A stretch of 64,000 nt of DNA, taken from contig NZ_QAJN01000001.1 of the NCBI RefSeq assembly GCF_003852425.1, forward strand, positions 248,001 to 312,000, in the 5' to 3' direction. This DNA is from Paucibacter sp. KBW04. Lineage in GTDB: Bacteria; Pseudomonadota; Gammaproteobacteria; Burkholderiales; Burkholderiaceae_C. A program made the position numbers and the translations under genes. Positions within the stretch are counted from its first letter, which is position 1, and the number at the start of each line of letters is the position of its first letter. Below the pieces are notes generated by a model. That model had not been told where the DNA came from and did no database searches. It saw only the letters and a list, made by a program, of their open reading frames with translations. Positions 28,248-37,609 of the stretch are shown in pieces.

Positions 28248-30656
28248 ATGTCACAACGCTATGAGCCGACCGCCCTGGTCGTTCCCTTTGAGAATCTGAG
28301 AATGACGGATGTCGAGGTGGTCGGCGGTAAGAACGCCAGCCTCGGCGAAATGATTTCCCAACTCGCAGCCTCCGGCGTGCGTGTGCCCGGTGGTTTCGCC
28401 ACCACGGCCCATGCCTTCCGCGAGTTCCTCAAGCATGAAGGGCTGGACAAACGCATCGAAGCGCGTCTGGCCACCCTCAATACCGACGATGTGCGCGCCC
28501 TGGCCGAAGCCGGTGCGGAAATCCGCGGCTGGTTGGAGGCGCAGCCCTTTCCGGCCGATCTGGAAGCGCAGATCCGTAGCTCCTTCGCCCAGCTGACGGC
28601 CGACAACCCCGGCGTGTCTTTTGCCGTGCGTTCCTCCGCCACCGCCGAAGACCTGCCCGACGCATCGTTTGCCGGCCAGCAGGAGACCTTCCTGAACGTG
28701 GTGGGCATCGAGGAAGTGCTGCACAAGATGAAGGAGGTGTTTGCCTCCCTCTACAACGACCGCGCCATCAGCTACCGTGTGCACAAGGGCTTCGCCCACG
28801 CCGATGTGGCTTTGAGCGCCGGTGTGCAGCGCATGGTGCGCTCCGACCTGGGCTCGGCCGGTGTGATGTTCACCATCGACACCGAGAGCGGCTTCAAGGA
28901 CGTGGTCTTCATCACCTCCAGCTATGGCCTGGGTGAGACCGTGGTGCAGGGTGCCGTCAACCCCGACGAGTTCTACGTGCACAAGCCCGCCCTGGCGCGC
29001 GGCAAACTGCCCATCATCCGCCGTAACCTCGGATCCAAGCTGATCAGCATGGAATTCGCCACGCCGGAAGAAAAGGCCGTGAGCGGCAAGTTGGTCAAGA
29101 CGGTGGACACCGCGCCCGAAATGCGCAACCGCTACTCGCTCAATGATGCCGAGGTGATTGAGCTGGCCAAGTACGCCATGATCATCGAGAAGCATTACGA
29201 GCGCCCCATGGACATCGAGTGGGGCCGTGACGGCGTCGATGGCCGCATCTACATCTTGCAAGCTCGTCCGGAAACGGTGAAGAGCCAGGCCGAAGGCCAG
29301 GTCGAGCACAGCTACAAGCTCAAAGGCCATAGCGCTATCCTGGCCGAAGGCCGCGCCATCGGTCAGAAGATCGGCACTGGCCCGGTGCGTCTGGTGGAGA
29401 GCATTGCCGAGATGGACCGCGTCCAGCCCGGCGACATCCTGGTCACCGACATGACCGACCCCAACTGGGAGCCGGTGATGAAGCGGGCCTCCGCCATCGT
29501 CACCAACCGCGGCGGCCGCACCTGCCATGCCGCCATCATTGCGCGCGAGCTGGGCATCCCGGCAGTGGTGGGCTGCGGTGACGCGACCGAGAAGCTCAAG
29601 GACGGCCAGCTGGTCACCGTGGCTTGCTCGGAAGGCGATACCGGTTATATCTACGACGGTCTGCTGGAAACCGAGGTCAGCGAGGTGCATCGCGGCGAGC
29701 TGCCTTACTGCCCGGTCAAGATCATGATGAATGTGGGCAATCCGCAGCTGGCGTTCAACTTCGCGCAAATGCCTAGCGCAGGCGTGGGTCTGGCCCGGCT
29801 TGAGTTCATCATCAACAACAATATCGGCGTCCACCCCAAGGCCATCCTGGACTATCCGAATATTGATGCCGACCTGAAAAAGGCCGTCGAGTCCGTCGCC
29901 CGTGGTCACGCCTCGCCGCGCGCTTTCTACGTGGACAAGCTGGTGGAAGGCATTGCCACCATCGCCGCCGCTTTCTTCCCGCGCCCGGTGATCGTGCGTC
30001 TGTCGGACTTCAAGAGCAATGAGTACCGCAAGCTGATCGGTGGCTCGCGCTATGAGCCCGATGAAGAAAACCCCATGCTGGGTTTCCGGGGTGCCTCGCG
30101 CTACATCAGCGGCGAGTTCTCAGACGCCTTCGCGATGGAATGCGAGGCCTTGAAGCGCGCCCGGGTCGAGATGGGCCTGACCAATATCGAGATCATGGTG
30201 CCTTTCGTGCGTACCGTTCGCCAGGCCGAGCGTGTGGTGGGCATGTTGGCCGAGCGCGGCTTGAAGCGTGCGGCCGCCGGGGGCACGGATGGCTTGCGCG
30301 TCATCATGATGTGCGAGGTGCCCAGCAACGCCATCCTGGCCGACCAGTTCCTGGAACATTTCGACGGCATGTCGATTGGTTCCAATGACCTGACTCAGCT
30401 GACCCTGGGCCTGGACCGTGACTCGGGCCTGGAGCAATTGGCCGGTGACTTCGATGAGCGTGATCCCGCCGTCAAGGCCATGATCTCGCGTGCCATCAGC
30501 GCCTGCCGCTCCACCGGCAAGTACATCGGCATCTGCGGCCAAGGCCCCAGCGACCATCCCGACTTCGCCGATTGGTTGGCGGAGGAAGGCATTGTGTCCA
30601 TCTCCCTGAATCCTGACTCGGTGATCGAGACTTGGCAGCGTCTGGCCAAGCGTTAA
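28248..30656 (+). CDS. ppsA: Phosphoenolpyruvate synthase
   Basis: Converts pyruvate, ATP and water to PEP, AMP and Pi for gluconeogenesis. The 802-residue protein has the N-terminal ATP-grasp domain ([33 protein letters not shown] split across 28615-28680). The swivelling histidine domain carries the phosphohistidine in [21 protein letters not shown]. The C-terminal PEP/pyruvate TIM barrel has [10 protein letters not shown] and the catalytic-cysteine loop [12 protein letters not shown]. The threonine before the histidine (T-C-H) is the expected ppsR target. A terminator follows 20 bp after the stop. Confidence 0.97.
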   Translation: MSQRYEPTALVVPFENLRMTDVEVVGGKNASLGEMISQLAASGVRVPGGFATTAHAFREFLKHEGLDKRIEARLATLNTDDVRALAEAGAEIRGWLEAQPFPADLEAQIRSSFAQLTADNPGVSFAVRSSATAEDLPDASFAGQQETFLNVVGIEEVLHKMKEVFASLYNDRAISYRVHKGFAHADVALSAGVQRMVRSDLGSAGVMFTIDTESGFKDVVFITSSYGLGETVVQGAVNPDEFYVHKPALARGKLPIIRRNLGSKLISMEFATPEEKAVSGKLVKTVDTAPEMRNRYSLNDAEVIELAKYAMIIEKHYERPMDIEWGRDGVDGRIYILQARPETVKSQAEGQVEHSYKLKGHSAILAEGRAIGQKIGTGPVRLVESIAEMDRVQPGDILVTDMTDPNWEPVMKRASAIVTNRGGRTCHAAIIARELGIPAVVGCGDATEKLKDGQLVTVACSEGDTGYIYDGLLETEVSEVHRGELPYCPVKIMMNVGNPQLAFNFAQMPSAGVGLARLEFIINNNIGVHPKAILDYPNIDADLKKAVESVARGHASPRAFYVDKLVEGIATIAAAFFPRPVIVRLSDFKSNEYRKLIGGSRYEPDEENPMLGFRGASRYISGEFSDAFAMECEALKRARVEMGLTNIEIMVPFVRTVRQAERVVGMLAERGLKRAAAGGTDGLRVIMMCEVPSNAILADQFLEHFDGMSIGSNDLTQLTLGLDRDSGLEQLAGDFDERDPAVKAMISRAISACRSTGKYIGICGQGPSDHPDFADWLAEEGIVSISLNPDSVIETWQRLAKR

Positions 30657-30675
30657 GCTGAACTAGCGATCTGTG

Positions 30676-30699
30676 ACGGCCTCTGCGGAGGCCGTTTTT
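30676..30699 (+). terminator. Rho-independent terminator after ppsA
   Basis: ACGGCCTC (30676-30683), loop TGCG, GAGGCCGT (30688-30695), then TTTT. It is a strong GC stem with a U-tract 20 bp after the ppsA stop. Confidence 0.88.
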
Positions 30700-30793
30700 C
30701 ATGGCGAGCCTGACTGCAAGGCGGGCGAGCGATGAGCAAAGGGCGGGTTCTTCGCTATCGACAGGGCGGGCTTGTGGCTCGCATGATGGCAGC

Positions 30794-30848
30794 CTGTTTT
30801 GCGTCTGTTTTGCGTCTGTTTTGCGTCTGTTTCGCACCTGTTTCCGTC
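30794..30848 (+). repeat. 11-bp tandem repeat, five units
   Basis: Three identical copies of CTGTTTTGCGT (30794-30826) are followed by two degenerate copies (CTGTTTCGCAC and CTGTTTCCGTC, to 30848). They lie between the ppsA terminator and the symporter start. The 11-bp period is close to one DNA helical turn. Confidence 0.85.
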
Positions 30849-30877
30849 TTGCCCGGGCTCGCTCTGGGTCTTTGTCC

Positions 30878-32995
30878 GTGACTTCTCAGCCCTCTGCTTC
30901 CGCCACGCCCATTCCCGCTCCGGCTCGCCAAGACGATGGCTTGGCCCTACGCCTGCGGCGCATCTATCTTTGGTACACCCTGGGTTTCATCCTGTTCGTG
31001 CTGGCGCTGGCCTTGTTCGAACAGCTGGGCATGCCCAAGACCTGGATAGGTTTTTGTTTTTTGGCCGCCACCGTGGGTGTGTACGCCTGCATCGGCCTGC
31101 TGAGCCGCACGACCGACGCCGACGAGTATTACGTGGCCGGCCGTCGCGTGCCCGCCATCTACAACGGCATGGCCGCCGGGGCGGACTGGATGAGTGCCGC
31201 CTCCTTCATCGGCCTGGCGGGTACCTTGTACCTGTCTGGCTACGCCGGCCTGGCCTTTGTGCTGGGCTGGACGGGAGGCTTTTGCCTGGTGGCCTTGTTG
31301 CTGGCGCCTTATCTGCGGCGCTTTGGGCAATACACCATCCCTGACTTTTTGGGCGCGCGCTATGGCGGCCATGCGCCGCGCTTGATCGGTGCGGCGGCGG
31401 CCATCCTGGTTTCTTTTATCTACGTTGTGGCGCAGATTTATGCGGTGGGCCTGATCACCTCGCGGCTGACCGGCCTGACCTTCGAGATCGGCGTATTTGT
31501 TGGCTTGGGCGGCGTGTTGGTTTGCTCATTTCTAGGCGGCATGCGGGCCGTCACCTGGACCCAGGTGGCGCAATACATCGTCTTGGTGATCGCTTATCTG
31601 GTGCCGGTGGTATGGCTGTGTGCCAAGCAAACCGGCGTGCCCCTGCCGCAGTTGGTTTACGGCTATCAGCTGCAGAAGCTGACCGTGCGCGAGCAAGAGT
31701 TGGTCAAGGATCCGGCCGAGCTGCAGGTGCGACAGCTTTTTGCTCAAAAGGCCGAGGCCTTCGACAAGAAACTGCAGGATGTACCGACGGCCTTGGCCCA
31801 GGATCGCCTGCAAGCTTCCCGCCAGGTGGCCGAGCTCAAGGCCCATGACGCGCCCTTGGCCGAGGTGCAGGCCGCCGAAAAGCGCCAGGCCGCCTTGCCC
31901 CGCACACCGGCCGACGCGCAGGAGCAATGGGAGCGGGGGCGGGTGATGAATGAGACCCGTGCCCAGCCCTTGGTCGGCATGCCGCCGCAGGCACAAATTT
32001 TTTCGGGCGATCCGGCGGGCACGCCGGCGCAGCGTCAGCAGTTCGAGGAGTCCCGCCGCAATTTCCTGGCCCTGATGTTTTGCCTGATGGTGGGAACGGC
32101 TGGCCTGCCGCATCTGCTGACCCGCTACTACACCACGCCTTCTGTGGCGGAGGCGCGCAAATCGGTGGGCTGGTCGCTGTTCTTCATCGCCTTGCTTTAC
32201 TTCACCGCGCCTGCCCTGGCGGTGATGGTCAAGTACGAGGTCTTCACCCAGTTGGTGGGCAGCTCTTTCGCCCAGCTGCCGGCTTGGATCGCGCAGTGGA
32301 GCCGGGTGGACCCCAGCCTGCTCTCGGTGGCCGACATCAACGGTGACGGCATCTTGCAGCTGGGCGAGATGCGCATCAGCAGCGACATCATCATGCTGAT
32401 GACGCCCGAGTTGGCGGGCCTGCCTTTTGTGGTTTCGGGCATGGTGGCGGCGGGGGGCTTGGCCGCAGCCCTGTCCACCGCCGATGGTTTGCTGCTGACC
32501 ATCTCGGCCGCCTTGTCCAATGATCTTTACTACCGCAGCCTCAATCCAGCGGCCGCGATGACGCGCCGGGTCACTCTGTCCAAGGCCTTGTTGCTGGTGA
32601 CGGCCTTGGCGGCAGCGGCGGTGGCGGCGCAGCGGCCGGCGGATATCCTGGCCTTGGTGGCGGCGGCGTTTTCGGTCGCGGCTGCGGCCTTTTTCCCGGC
32701 CCTGGTGCTGGGTATTTTCTGGCGCCGCGCCAACGGGCGGGGGGCCGTGGCCGGCATGATGGTGGGCCTGGCGGTGACGTGCTACTACATGGCCGTGGCT
32801 ACGCCTGGGCTGCGGGCGGCCCTGGGCCTGCAGGGGCCGGCCGAGCTGTGGTGGGGCATACAGCCCATCTCGGCGGGCTTGTTCGGCGTGCCGGCAGGCT
32901 TCGTCACGGTCTGGCTGGTCAGCCTGGTGACGGCCCCACCTGAGAGTGCACAGCTGCAATTGCTGGAGAAGCTGCGCAGCCCGCCTGAGGCCTGA
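30878..32995 (+). CDS. Sodium:solute symporter (SSS family) with large soluble insert
   Basis: Membrane Na+/solute symporter of the ActP/VC_2705-like branch. LSRTTDADEYYVAGRRVPAI at about residues 69-88, followed by NGMAAGADWMSAASFIGLAG and GRFGQYTIPDFLGAR-like segments, is typical of the family; substrates are usually short organic acids such as acetate. Unusual parts are an insert of roughly 130 residues, charged and probably helical (about 262-391, nt 31660-32050), and an EF-hand-like loop DINGDGILQLGE at residues 486-497. The start GTG 30878 (705 residues) places the conserved region right after a short tail. ATG 30701 in frame would add 59 residues translated through the tandem repeat and is less likely. 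Confidence 0.85.
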   Translation: MTSQPSASATPIPAPARQDDGLALRLRRIYLWYTLGFILFVLALALFEQLGMPKTWIGFCFLAATVGVYACIGLLSRTTDADEYYVAGRRVPAIYNGMAAGADWMSAASFIGLAGTLYLSGYAGLAFVLGWTGGFCLVALLLAPYLRRFGQYTIPDFLGARYGGHAPRLIGAAAAILVSFIYVVAQIYAVGLITSRLTGLTFEIGVFVGLGGVLVCSFLGGMRAVTWTQVAQYIVLVIAYLVPVVWLCAKQTGVPLPQLVYGYQLQKLTVREQELVKDPAELQVRQLFAQKAEAFDKKLQDVPTALAQDRLQASRQVAELKAHDAPLAEVQAAEKRQAALPRTPADAQEQWERGRVMNETRAQPLVGMPPQAQIFSGDPAGTPAQRQQFEESRRNFLALMFCLMVGTAGLPHLLTRYYTTPSVAEARKSVGWSLFFIALLYFTAPALAVMVKYEVFTQLVGSSFAQLPAWIAQWSRVDPSLLSVADINGDGILQLGEMRISSDIIMLMTPELAGLPFVVSGMVAAGGLAAALSTADGLLLTISAALSNDLYYRSLNPAAAMTRRVTLSKALLLVTALAAAAVAAQRPADILALVAAAFSVAAAAFFPALVLGIFWRRANGRGAVAGMMVGLAVTCYYMAVATPGLRAALGLQGPAELWWGIQPISAGLFGVPAGFVTVWLVSLVTAPPESAQLQLLEKLRSPPEA

Positions 32996-33032
32996 GCTGT
33001 CGTTCCAGCTAGGTCATTTTCAAAAAATAGCT

Positions 33033-33038
33033 TAGAAT
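33033..33038 (+). promoter_or_regulatory. Candidate -10 box for rpsF operon
   Basis: TAGAAT preceded by an A/T-rich stretch, about 125 bp before rpsF. No strong -35 is visible, so this is a weak call. Confidence 0.3.
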
Positions 33039-33164
33039 CCTGGGTTCCCCCTTGCCGTGACTACGTGAATCGACGCTGTAGCACGGCTTCCTCAGGGCAG
33101 CCGGAAATAAAAAGTCGCGAAATATCTCGACACCGGGCGACCTGGAATCCACAAGGAGTATTCA

Positions 33165-33527
33165 ATGCGTCACTATGAAATCGTTCTGCTGATCCATCCG
33201 GATCAAAGCGAACAAGTTCCGGCCATGCTGGAGCGTTACAAGAGCCTGATCACCACTGGTGGTGGTGCCGTGCATCGCGTCGAAGATTGGGGCCGCCGTC
33301 AAATGGCTTACCTGATCCAGAAGCTGGCCAAGGCTCACTATCTGTGCGTCAACATCGAGTGCAGCGTTGAGACGCTGCAAGAGCTCGAAACCGGCTTCCG
33401 TTTCAACGACGCCGTGTTGCGTCACCTGACCGTTGTCAAGGCCAAGGCCGAGACCACCCCGTCGGTGATGATGAAGACCGTGGAACGCGAAGACGCTCGC
33501 AAGGCGCCTCAAGTCGCGACGGCCTAA
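33165..33527 (+). CDS. rpsF: 30S ribosomal protein S6
   Basis: Small-subunit protein pairing with S18 on the 30S platform. [44 protein letters not shown] and [11 protein letters not shown] are canonical; length is 120 residues. AAGGAG lies 8 nt before the ATG. It heads rpsF-priB-rpsR-rplI, the standard proteobacterial order. Confidence 0.97.
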   Translation: MRHYEIVLLIHPDQSEQVPAMLERYKSLITTGGGAVHRVEDWGRRQMAYLIQKLAKAHYLCVNIECSVETLQELETGFRFNDAVLRHLTVVKAKAETTPSVMMKTVEREDARKAPQVATA

Positions 33528-33612
33528 TCAGGCCAAGCCAAGTGTTTGAAGTGAAGCTTGTTCTCAGCTCTGCTTCGCTGCGCAAATTTGCTGTGACATC
33601 GGTGACGTTCAT

Positions 33613-33897
33613 TTGAACCAACTGGTTTTGCAAGCGCAGCTGCTGGAGTTGGGGCTTGTTCGATATACACCAGCCGGTTTGATGGCCTTGGACTGCTGCT
33701 TGAAGCATGAGTCCCAGGTTCAGGAAGCTGGCAAACCTCGCAAAGTCTCTATGGAGCTCAAGGCGGTGGTGATCGGTGAATTGGGCAAGCGTCTGCAAGC
33801 TTTGGGTGTCGGTGGTCATGCTCTGTTCAAGGGCTTCCTCACCACCCAACGAAACGGCAAAGGTGTGATCTTCCACATCACCGCCCTTGAGACTTGA
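33613..33897 (+). CDS. priB: Primosomal replication protein N (PriB)
   Basis: Single-OB-fold single-strand DNA-binding protein that helps PriA restart stalled replication forks. The 94 residues begin NQLVLQAQLLELGLVRYTPAGLMALDC, matching PriB family starts, and contain a short basic region and GFLTTQRNGKGVIFHITALE. The start is TTG 33613, with GGTGA 7 nt upstream; no ATG or GTG is in frame nearby. Its place between rpsF and rpsR is diagnostic. The TTG start may keep its level below that of the ribosomal proteins. Confidence 0.92.
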   Translation: MNQLVLQAQLLELGLVRYTPAGLMALDCCLKHESQVQEAGKPRKVSMELKAVVIGELGKRLQALGVGGHALFKGFLTTQRNGKGVIFHITALET

Positions 33898-33978
33898 TGG
33901 CCTTAGGCCGCCAAACTCAGCGTCACAGAATCAAACACGGAATTGTTCGAATCCGGATTAAATTAAAGAGGTCACAAA

Positions 33979-34269
33979 ATGGCACCACCACGTGGCAAGG
34001 GTCGCTTCTCCAAGGACAAGAAGCCCAAGCGCAATACCCAATCTCTGTTGTTCCGTCGTAAGCGTTTCTGCCGCTTCACCGTCACCGGTGTTGAGCAGAT
34101 CGACTACAAGGACATCGACACCCTGCGCGATTTCATCGGCGAAAACGGCAAGATCACGCCCGCACGTCTGACCGGCACGCGCGCTTTCTTCCAGCGTCAA
34201 CTGACTGTGGCCATCAAGCGTGCGCGTTTCCTCGCCATGCTGCCCTACAGCGACCAGCACAAGGTTTGA
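33979..34269 (+). CDS. rpsR: 30S ribosomal protein S18
   Basis: Small-subunit protein and partner of S6. The 96-residue sequence includes [41 protein letters not shown] and the basic C-terminus [30 protein letters not shown] precedes the ATG. rplI follows after 13 bp. Confidence 0.97.
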   Translation: MAPPRGKGRFSKDKKPKRNTQSLLFRRKRFCRFTVTGVEQIDYKDIDTLRDFIGENGKITPARLTGTRAFFQRQLTVAIKRARFLAMLPYSDQHKV

Positions 34270-34282
34270 GGAGTAGCCCAAC

Positions 34283-34735
34283 ATGCAAATTATTCTGCTT
34301 GAAAAAGTGGCAAACCTCGGCAACCTGGGCGATGTCGTCACGGTTAAGAACGGTTATGCACGCAACTTCCTGATCCCCACCCGTCAAGCACGTCGTGCCA
34401 CGGAATCGGCCATCAAGGAATTCGAAGCCAAGCGCGCTGAGCTGGAAAAGGCTGCTGCTGAGAAGCTGGCAGCGGCTCAAGCCTTGGGCGAAAGCCTGAA
34501 CGGCAAGACCGTGCAAATCAGCCAAAAGGCTGGCGTGGACGGCCGTCTGTTCGGCTCGGTCACCAATGCTGACATCGCTGACGCACTGACCAAGCTGGGC
34601 TTTGCTATCGCCAAGTCGCAAGTGCGCCTGCCCCTGGGTCCTCTGAAGGCCGTGGGCGAGTTCTCTGTGAACGTGGCTCCCCACACCGATGTGGTTGTGG
34701 AGATCAGCGTCCAAGTGGTTCGCGAAGCCGAGTAA
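34283..34735 (+). CDS. rplI: 50S ribosomal protein L9
   Basis: Large-subunit protein with an N-terminal rRNA-binding domain ([30 protein letters not shown]), a long connecting helix (about residues 40-75) and a C-terminal domain. Length 150 is normal. GAGGAG lies before the ATG. A terminator follows. Confidence 0.97.
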   Translation: MQIILLEKVANLGNLGDVVTVKNGYARNFLIPTRQARRATESAIKEFEAKRAELEKAAAEKLAAAQALGESLNGKTVQISQKAGVDGRLFGSVTNADIADALTKLGFAIAKSQVRLPLGPLKAVGEFSVNVAPHTDVVVEISVQVVREAE

Positions 34736-34795
34736 TTCGTGCTCAAAATCGGGCGCAACCGCGCCCCTTAGCCGCCCTGTTTCGGGGTAGCATAG

Positions 34796-34828
34796 AAAAG
34801 CCGACGCTGATGAAGCCGTCGGCTTTTT
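34796..34828 (+). terminator. Terminator after rpsF-rplI operon
   Basis: AAAAGCCGAC (34796-34805) pairs with GTCGGCTTTT (34818-34827). It lies 60 bp after rplI and ends in a T-run. Confidence 0.85.
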
Positions 34829-34962
34829 GCTTTTCATTGCTTCTGCTCTCCCAGCCTTGTCCCTGCTAGTGTGGTGTTCCATACAGTGTGAAACACCACA
34901 CCAGGTCCGGAGCCTTTTTCGCAGGCTGCCTCAGCCTCCAATCGCTGTTTCCGAGTTCATTG

Positions 34963-36411
34963 ATGAGCGCAACTTTTTCATCTCCCTCCCTGCCGACTCC
35001 TCCCGGCTCCGCCAATGGTGGCGAGCGCCGTGACGATGATGTCTCGCGCCTGCGCGTGCCGCCGCATTCCATCGAGGCCGAGCAAAGCGTTTTGGGCGGC
35101 CTGCTGATCGACAACTCGGCTTGGGACCGGGCGGGCGATTTGTTGACCGAGTCCGACTTTTACCGCTTCGAACACAAGCAAATCTTCACCGCCACCGGCA
35201 AGCTGATCAACGCAGGCAAGCCGGCCGACGTAGTGACGGTGTTCGAGGAGCTGACCTCCATCGGCAAGGCCGAGGACTGTGGCGGCCTGGCCTACCTGAA
35301 TGCCTTGGCGCAGAGCGTGCCCAGTGCCGCCAATTTGCGTCGTTATGCCGAAATCGTGCGCGAGCGCGCCATCCTGCGCAAGCTGGTCACCGCCAGCGAT
35401 GAGATCGCCACCGCGGCCATGGCGCCGCAAGGCCGGGCGGTCACGCAAATCCTGGACGAGGCCGAGGGCAAGATCTTCCGCATCGGTGAAGAAGGTTCAC
35501 GCAGCCGCCAAGGTTTCCAGAGCATGGACAACCTCGTCGTTGCGCTGATCGACCGCGTCAACGAACTGGCCGAAAACGGCGCCGAGGACGTGACCGGCGT
35601 GCGCACCGGCTTCTTCGATCTGGATCGCCAGACCGCCGGCCTGCAGCCCGGCGATTTGATCGTGCTGGCGGCGCGTCCTTCCATGGGCAAGACGGCGTTT
35701 GCGGTGAATATCGCCGAGAACGTGGCCATCAACGAGGGCCTGCCGGTCGTCATCTACTCCATGGAAATGGGCGCGGCCCAGCTGGCCCTGCGTATGGTGG
35801 GTTCCATCGGCCGCATCGACCAAGGCCATCTGCGCACCGGCCGTCTGGCTGACGACGAGTGGGGGCGCCTGTCCGAGGCCGTCGACAAGCTGGGCAAGGC
35901 CAGCATCTTCATCGACGAGAGCCCCGGCCTCTCGCCTAGCGAGGTGCGCGCACGCGCGCGCCGCCAGGCCCGTATCTGCGGCCAGCTCGGCCTGATCGTG
36001 ATCGACTATTTGCAGCTGATGAGCGGCAACGGCGGCAACGAGGAAAACCGAGCCACCGTCATCGGTGAAATCTCGCGGGGCTTGAAAGCCCTGGCCAAGG
36101 AGTTGCAATGCCCGGTGATTGCGCTCTCGCAGCTGAATCGCTCGGTAGAAACACGGCCCGACAAGCGCCCCATGATGTCCGACTTGCGCGAGTCCGGCGC
36201 TATTGAGCAGGATGCCGACATCATCATGTTCATCTACCGCGACGAGTACTACACCAAGGAAGAGTGCAAGGAGCCGGGCGTGGCGGAAATCATCATCGCC
36301 AAGCAACGTAACGGCCCGGTGGGCACGGTCAAGCTCTTCTTCCAGCGCATGCACACCAAGTTCGAGAACCTGGCGCCCGACTACGTCAGCCCGGCCAGCG
36401 CCGAGTATTAA
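34963..36411 (+). CDS. dnaB: Replicative DNA helicase DnaB
   Basis: Hexameric 5'-3' helicase that unwinds DNA at the replication fork and binds DnaG. The N-terminal domain (about residues 24-130) starts RVPPHSIEAEQSVLGGLLID. The RecA-like C-terminal domain has Walker A ARPSMGKTAFAVN, VIYSMEMGAAQLALR, Walker B LIVIDYLQLM, and LSQLNRSVETRPDKRPMMSDLRESGAIEQDAD. ATG 34963 gives 482 residues, normal for the family. The longer in-frame start at 34888 adds a non-conserved tail. No intein is present. Confidence 0.96.
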   Translation: MSATFSSPSLPTPPGSANGGERRDDDVSRLRVPPHSIEAEQSVLGGLLIDNSAWDRAGDLLTESDFYRFEHKQIFTATGKLINAGKPADVVTVFEELTSIGKAEDCGGLAYLNALAQSVPSAANLRRYAEIVRERAILRKLVTASDEIATAAMAPQGRAVTQILDEAEGKIFRIGEEGSRSRQGFQSMDNLVVALIDRVNELAENGAEDVTGVRTGFFDLDRQTAGLQPGDLIVLAARPSMGKTAFAVNIAENVAINEGLPVVIYSMEMGAAQLALRMVGSIGRIDQGHLRTGRLADDEWGRLSEAVDKLGKASIFIDESPGLSPSEVRARARRQARICGQLGLIVIDYLQLMSGNGGNEENRATVIGEISRGLKALAKELQCPVIALSQLNRSVETRPDKRPMMSDLRESGAIEQDADIIMFIYRDEYYTKEECKEPGVAEIIIAKQRNGPVGTVKLFFQRMHTKFENLAPDYVSPASAEY

Positions 36412-36444
36412 AGAAAGAAGGCACAAGCCTGGCGCAAAGAGAAA

Positions 36445-36464
36445 TACTGTATGAAAATACAGTA
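36445..36464 (+). promoter_or_regulatory. LexA (SOS) box overlapping the start codon
   Basis: TACTGTATGAAAATACAGTA is a 20-bp near-perfect palindrome, CTG-N10-CAG, matching the Escherichia coli-type LexA consensus with almost no deviation. Its last base is the A of the ATG at 36464. LexA bound here would block transcription of the radical SAM gene directly at its start. Confidence 0.88.
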
Positions 36465-37609
36465 TGTCTACTAAATCCCGTACTCCCGCCGTCGTCGCCA
36501 GGCCCTCTCAGCTGGTGCCTGCTGAGGCACTCAAGGGCCGAGGCACGGCCTGGGCGATTGCCCACCGCTTCGAGCGCGATCAGCGCGAGGCTTTTGACGA
36601 TGGTTGGGGTACGCTGGAGCAGTCGGTGGACGAACAGGTCCTGCCGCCTCGCACCCAGATCATTGAGGAGCAGGCGGGCCGCATCCTCAGCCGCAATCAG
36701 TCGCCCGACATTCCCTTCGATCTTTCCATCAACCCTTATCGGGGCTGCGAGCATGGCTGCGTTTACTGCTTTGCGCGCCCCACTCACAGCTATCTCAATC
36801 TCTCGCCGGGGCTGGACTTCGAGACCCGCATCGTCGCCAAGATGAATGCCGCCGAGCGCCTGTGCACCGAGTTGAGCAAGCCCAGCTACCGCCCGCAGCT
36901 GCTCTGCCTGGGTGCCGCCACCGATGCCTATCAGCCCATCGAGCGCAAGCTGCGCATCACCCGTGGCTTGATCGAGTTGCTGCACGATTGCCGCCACCCG
37001 GTCTCCATCGTCACCAAGTCGGCTGGCATCTTGCGTGACCTCGATCTTCTGGGGCCCATGGGTCGCGCTGGACTGGCCTCGGTCTATGTTTCCATCACCA
37101 CCTTGGACGCTGGCCTGGCCCGTGTTCTGGAGCCCCGGGCGGCCTCGCCGCAAAGCCGCTTGAAGGCCTTGCAGGCCTTGGCCGAGGCCGGCGTGCCTGT
37201 GGGGGTCAGCGTCTCGCCTTTGATCCCCTTTCTCAACGAGCCCGAGTTGGAGCAGGTGCTGGAAGCCGCCGCCGAAATGGGGGCGCGCAGCGCCTTCAGC
37301 ATTGCCCTGCGTCTGCCTTGGGAGGTGAACCCCTTGTTTCAGGACTGGTTGCAGCAGCATGTGCCGGACCGCGCCGCGCGCATCATGGCGCGTGTGCAAG
37401 AGATGCGGGGTGGGCGAGACAACGACGCACGCTTCGGCAGCCGCATGACAGGGGAGGGCTTGTGGGCGGACCTGGTGCGCCAGCGCCTGCGCAAAGCCTG
37501 CGCGCGCTTGGGGCTGAACCGGGAGCGGTTGACCCTGGACCTCAGCCAATTCCAGCCGCCCCAAGGTGGGGGCGAGGCGCCTGCCAAGGCGCAGGGAGAG
37601 CTGTTCTAG
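36464..37609 (+). CDS. Radical SAM protein, PA0069/Rv2578c-like, LexA-controlled
   Basis: A 381-residue radical SAM enzyme related to the spore-photoproduct-lyase-like COG1533 group. Cysteines 95, 99 and 102 in RGCEHGCVYCFAR bind the 4Fe-4S cluster (CX3CX2C). The motifs LCLGAATDAYQPIERKLRITR and VSITTLDAGLARVLEPRAASP are typical of the family. The substrate is unknown; a LexA box points to a DNA-damage role. The start ATG overlaps the box and has no Shine-Dalgarno sequence before it, so the transcript may be leaderless or nearly so. It follows dnaB by 52 bp but is separated from it by the LexA site. Confidence 0.9.
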   Translation: MSTKSRTPAVVARPSQLVPAEALKGRGTAWAIAHRFERDQREAFDDGWGTLEQSVDEQVLPPRTQIIEEQAGRILSRNQSPDIPFDLSINPYRGCEHGCVYCFARPTHSYLNLSPGLDFETRIVAKMNAAERLCTELSKPSYRPQLLCLGAATDAYQPIERKLRITRGLIELLHDCRHPVSIVTKSAGILRDLDLLGPMGRAGLASVYVSITTLDAGLARVLEPRAASPQSRLKALQALAEAGVPVGVSVSPLIPFLNEPELEQVLEAAAEMGARSAFSIALRLPWEVNPLFQDWLQQHVPDRAARIMARVQEMRGGRDNDARFGSRMTGEGLWADLVRQRLRKACARLGLNRERLTLDLSQFQPPQGGGEAPAKAQGELF

